In this document: positions 6,669-9,281 of the stretch, in pieces | Position numbering within the stretch: the stretch's first letter is position 1 | Layout of the letters: each line of letters begins with the position of its first letter | Assembly (NCBI GenBank): GCA_021777685.1 | Contig: JAJYDH010000246.1 | Span: forward strand, 1 to 9,281 | DNA length: 9,281 bases | Origin: Planctomycetota bacterium | GTDB lineage: Bacteria > Planctomycetota > Planctomycetia > Isosphaerales > Isosphaeraceae | Direction of reading: 5' to 3' | Made by a program: the position numbers and the translations under genes | The notes under the pieces: model-generated | Told to the model about the DNA's origin: nothing | Database searches by the model: none | Seen by the model: the letters and a program-made list of their open reading frames with translations, nothing else

Positions 6669-8092
6669 CACCCGACGAGTTCCGAGAGCATGGCCATCGG
6701 CTGATCGACCGGATCGCCGATTACCGCGAGACCCTGGCCGGACGCCCCGTCATGGCCCGGGCCGAGCCTGGCGAGATCAAGGGCCAGCTCCCCGCCTCGC
6801 CGCCCGACCGGCCCGAGGAGTTCGAGGCGATCTTCCGCGACCTCGACGCGATCATCCTGCCCGGGCTCTCGCACTGGCAGCATCCGGGCTTCTTCGGCTA
6901 CTTTCCGGCCAATGCGCCGCTGTCGAGCGTGCTCGGCGACTTTTTGAGCACCGGCCTGGGCGTGCTCGGGCTCTCCTGGCAGTCGAGCCCCGCCCTGACC
7001 GAGCTGGAGGAGGTCGTCGTCGACTGGCTCCGCCAGCTCGTCGGCCTCTCCGGGGCCTGGAGCGGGGTCATCCAGGACTCCGCGTCGACCAGCACCCTGG
7101 TCGCGCTGATCTGCGCCCGCGAGAAGGCCACCGGCCACGGCCTCGCCTGGGGCGGACTCCAGGCCGAGCCCCGGCCGCTGGTCGTCTACACCTCGGCCCA
7201 GGCCCACAGCTCGGTCGAGAAGGCCGCCCTCCTGGCGGGCTTCGGCCGCGCCAACGTGCGTCCGATCGCCGTCGATGCCACGTACGCGATGAGTTCGGAA
7301 GTTCTGGACGTCGCCATACGTCGTGACGTCGCCGGAGGCAAGCTTCCCTGCGCCGTGGTCGCCACGACCGGGACGACGGCGACCACCGCGATCGATCCCG
7401 TCGACGCGATCGCCCGGGTCGCCCGCGAGCACGGCCTCTGGCTCCACGTCGACGCCGCGATGGCCGGCTCGGGCATGATCCTGCCCGAGCTTCGCCCGCT
7501 CTGGGACGGGGTCGAGTTGGCCGACTCGCTGGTCCTCAACGCCCACAAGTGGCTCGGCGCCGCCTTCGACTGCTCGCTCTACTACGTCCGCGACCCCGAT
7601 CACCTCGTCCGGGTGATGTCCACCAACCCCAGCTACCTGCGGTCCGCCGCCGACGAGCGGGTCAAGAACCTTCGCGACTGGGGCATCCCGCTCGGCCGAC
7701 GGTTCCGGGCGCTCAAGCTCTGGTGCCTCCTCCGCGCCGAGGGGGCCGACGCGCTCCGGGCCCGGCTCCGCCGCGACGTCGCCAACGCCCGGTGGCTCGC
7801 CGACGAGGTCCGGTCGGCCCCCGGCTGGTCCGTCCTCGCCCCCGTCCCGCTCCAGACCGTCTGCGTCCGCCACGAGCCGCCCGGCCTGGCCGGCGAGGCG
7901 CTCGACGCCCACACCCTCGGATGGGTCGACCGGGTGAACCGCTCGGGATTGGCCTACCTCACCCCCGCGACCCTCGACGGCCGCTGGATGGCCCGCGTCT
8001 CCGTCGGGGCCGAGGCGACCGAACGCCCGCACGTCGAGGCTCTTTGGGCCTTGATGCGGGCCGAGGCCGGGCTTGCCGGACCAGCCCATTGA
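6665..8092 (+). CDS. PLP-dependent group II amino-acid decarboxylase (aromatic type)
   Basis: 475 aa, the usual length for aromatic-L-amino-acid decarboxylases (PF00282, fold type I). No signal peptide, so cytosolic. The N-terminal segment FREHGHRLIDRIADY and SHWQHPGFFGYFPAN (69-83) are typical. Cofactor residues are His181 in SAQAHSS (stacks on the PLP ring), the TTGTT loop at 234-238, Asp263 in HVDAAMAG (pyridine nitrogen) and the Schiff-base Lys295 in NAHKW. Tyr324 in STNPSYL aligns with the mobile-loop Tyr332 of mammalian DOPA decarboxylase, which favours decarboxylation over aldehyde formation. IPLGRRFRALKLW (341-353) is nearly identical to that family. The expected reaction is conversion of an aromatic amino acid to its amine plus CO2; which amino acid is not clear. 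The start is at the family N-terminus; the longer frame from 6440 runs antisense through the glycosidase signal peptide. GAG at 6656-6658 is a weak binding site. The amidase follows after 70 bp. Confidence 0.92.
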   Translation: MTPDEFREHGHRLIDRIADYRETLAGRPVMARAEPGEIKGQLPASPPDRPEEFEAIFRDLDAIILPGLSHWQHPGFFGYFPANAPLSSVLGDFLSTGLGVLGLSWQSSPALTELEEVVVDWLRQLVGLSGAWSGVIQDSASTSTLVALICAREKATGHGLAWGGLQAEPRPLVVYTSAQAHSSVEKAALLAGFGRANVRPIAVDATYAMSSEVLDVAIRRDVAGGKLPCAVVATTGTTATTAIDPVDAIARVAREHGLWLHVDAAMAGSGMILPELRPLWDGVELADSLVLNAHKWLGAAFDCSLYYVRDPDHLVRVMSTNPSYLRSAADERVKNLRDWGIPLGRRFRALKLWCLLRAEGADALRARLRRDVANARWLADEVRSAPGWSVLAPVPLQTVCVRHEPPGLAGEALDAHTLGWVDRVNRSGLAYLTPATLDGRWMARVSVGAEATERPHVEALWALMRAEAGLAGPAH

Positions 8093-8162
8093 GATCCCGC
8101 CCCAAAAGCCCGATCATGCCTCCACCTCTTCCGCCGAAGATGATAAGGCCGACGGCCCATCC

Positions 8163-9281
8163 ATGATCGAAGATATCGACGAATCCGCCCCCGAATCGAC
8201 AACCGTCCCCCGCCGGGCGATCCTCAAGGGGCTGGCCGCGCTCGGCGTCGGATCGGCGACGTTCCGCCGGGCCCTGGCGGGCGCGGCCGCGCAGGCGGGC
8301 GCGGTCACCCCCGAGATGATCCAGCAGGCCGAGTGGATCAGCGGCCTGCAACTGACCGACGACGAGCGGAAGCAGGCCGCCGGCTCGATCCGCCGGTCGT
8401 TGGGTTCGTTCGAGGCGCTGCGCAAGGTCGAGGTCGGCTACGAGGTTCCGCCCTCGCTGGCCTTCGTCCCCTCGCCGGGCCTGAGGCAGGCCGAGGGGGT
8501 CCGCCGGAACCAGGCGAGCCCGATCGAGTCGCACGCCCCGAAGCGGCCCGACTCCGACGAGGGGCTGGCGTTCCTGCCGGTCGCGGAGCTGTCCGCCCTG
8601 GTCCGGTCGGGGCAGGTCTCGTCGACCGAGCTGACGAGGCTCTACCTCGCCCGGCTCAAGAAGTTCGACCCGCTCCTGAAGTGCGTGGTCACGCTCACCG
8701 AGGACCTCGCGCTGAGGCAGGCGGCGAAGGCCGACGCCGAGATCTCCGCCGGCCATTATCGGGGTCCGCTCCACGGCATCCCCTGGGGCGCGAAGGACTT
8801 GATCGCGTACCCCGGCTACCCGACGACCTGGGGCGCCCTGCCGTTCAAGGACCGGGTGATCGACGAGAAGGCGACCGTCGCCGCACGGCTCGAAGAGGCC
8901 GGCGCCGTGATGCTCGGCAAGCTGAGCCTGGGCGCGCTGGCGATGGGCGACCGCTGGCAAGGGGGGATGACCCGGAGCCCCTGGGACCCCAAACGCGGTT
9001 CGAGCGGGTCGTCGGCCGGCTCGGCCTCGGCGGTCGCGGCGGGGCTGGTCGGGTTCGCGATCGGCAGCGAGACGCTGGGCAGCATCGTCTCCCCCTGCCG
9101 GGCCTGCGGAGCCTCGGGGCTCCGCCCGACCTTCGGCCGGGTCAGCCGGCACGGCTGCATGTCGCTCTCGTGGTCGATGGACAAGATCGGCCCGATCGCC
9201 CGGTCGATGGAAGATTGCGCCCTGGTCCTCGACGCCATCCACGGCGCCGACGGCCTCGACGCCACGGCCGTCGACCAGCCC
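8163..9281 (+). CDS. Amidase-signature family enzyme, Tat-exported (3' end outside window)
   Basis: 373 codons are present and the frame runs off the window edge; amidases of this type are usually 500-600 aa. Residues 16-45 form a Tat-type signal (PRRAILKG with R17-R18, then an Ala/Gly/Leu stretch). A spacer of about 90 residues follows, and the amidase domain (PF01425) starts near 136. The Ser-cisSer-Lys triad is visible: Lys211 in HGIPWGAKDL, cis-Ser283 in SGSSAGSASAVAAG and nucleophile Ser307 in GSETLGSIVSP. The last motif differs from the textbook GSDTGGSIRxP (Leu305, Val309). The family hydrolyses carboxamides; the export signal argues against a GatA role in tRNA amidation and for a periplasmic amide substrate. 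Upstream, 8093-8162 shows no terminator or clear promoter, so read-through from the decarboxylase is possible. The binding site is weak (AAGG about 14 nt upstream). Confidence 0.9.
   Translation, partial: MIEDIDESAPESTTVPRRAILKGLAALGVGSATFRRALAGAAAQAGAVTPEMIQQAEWISGLQLTDDERKQAAGSIRRSLGSFEALRKVEVGYEVPPSLAFVPSPGLRQAEGVRRNQASPIESHAPKRPDSDEGLAFLPVAELSALVRSGQVSSTELTRLYLARLKKFDPLLKCVVTLTEDLALRQAAKADAEISAGHYRGPLHGIPWGAKDLIAYPGYPTTWGALPFKDRVIDEKATVAARLEEAGAVMLGKLSLGALAMGDRWQGGMTRSPWDPKRGSSGSSAGSASAVAAGLVGFAIGSETLGSIVSPCRACGASGLRPTFGRVSRHGCMSLSWSMDKIGPIARSMEDCALVLDAIHGADGLDATAVDQP

Noticed and set aside
7670..7672. Leu336 in NLRDW where eukaryotic aromatic decarboxylases have Tyr; first read as loss of the catalytic tyrosine
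   Set aside because: Counting from the PLP lysine, the catalytic Tyr of the mobile loop corresponds to Tyr324 in STNPSYL, which is present. Leu336 is at a different, non-catalytic position, so an aldehyde-synthase reading is not supported.
6599..8089. Long antisense frame through the decarboxylase, and plus frames through the ceramidase-like and glucoamylase-like genes (1789-2925, 5185-6462)
   Set aside because: All have shadow-type composition and lie over genes with clear family motifs on the other strand.
1..9281. tRNA, rRNA, CRISPR array, insertion sequence ends, phage or toxin-antitoxin genes
   Set aside because: None seen: no regularly spaced repeats, no transposase or recombinase motifs, and intergenic gaps too short (16, 272, 175 and 70 bp) to hide larger elements.

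Overview
The window is a GC-rich, densely coding stretch of bacterial chromosome. It holds six protein genes and no RNA gene, CRISPR array, insertion sequence or phage gene that I can see. The gene content points to a planctomycete, most likely of the Isosphaeraceae type. The main reason is an exported DUF1501 protein whose whole length reads like the planctomycete version of that family. It is accompanied by a short ceramidase-like protein, and most products carry export signals. The taxonomic placement is inference from family knowledge, not a search result.

Layout. (1) 30-1490, plus strand: DUF1501 protein with a Tat-type signal. (2) 1507-2844, minus strand: short neutral-ceramidase-like metallohydrolase, convergent with gene 1 across a 16 bp gap. 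(3) 3117-5051, plus strand: lipoprotein alpha/beta hydrolase, divergent from gene 2 across 272 bp that contain a perfect 9 bp tandem duplication. (4) 5032-6489, minus strand: secreted glucoamylase-like (PF10091/GH144-type) protein that starts at TTG. Its stop codon lies inside the end of gene 3, so the two genes overlap tail to tail by 20 bp. (5) 6665-8092, plus strand: PLP-dependent group II (aromatic-amino-acid-type) decarboxylase, divergent from gene 4 across 175 bp. That gap holds a candidate minus-strand promoter, a 13 bp dyad, and a tiny Arg-rich open frame with a strong ribosome binding site whose stop overlaps the decarboxylase start. (6) 8163 to the window edge, plus strand: 5' part of a Tat-signalled amidase-signature enzyme, possibly co-transcribed with gene 5.

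Five of the six products look exported (two Tat, two Sec, one lipoprotein). All five belong to hydrolase families or to a hydrolase-like fold: metallohydrolase, esterase, glycosidase, amidase and an alkaline-phosphatase-like fold. Strand alternation argues against one operon, so this looks like a neighbourhood of independently expressed envelope enzymes. I found no convincing new multi-gene system. The points most worth checking are the regulatory architecture at 6490-6668, the unexplained N-terminal region of the lipoprotein hydrolase, and the non-standard active-site loop of the amidase.
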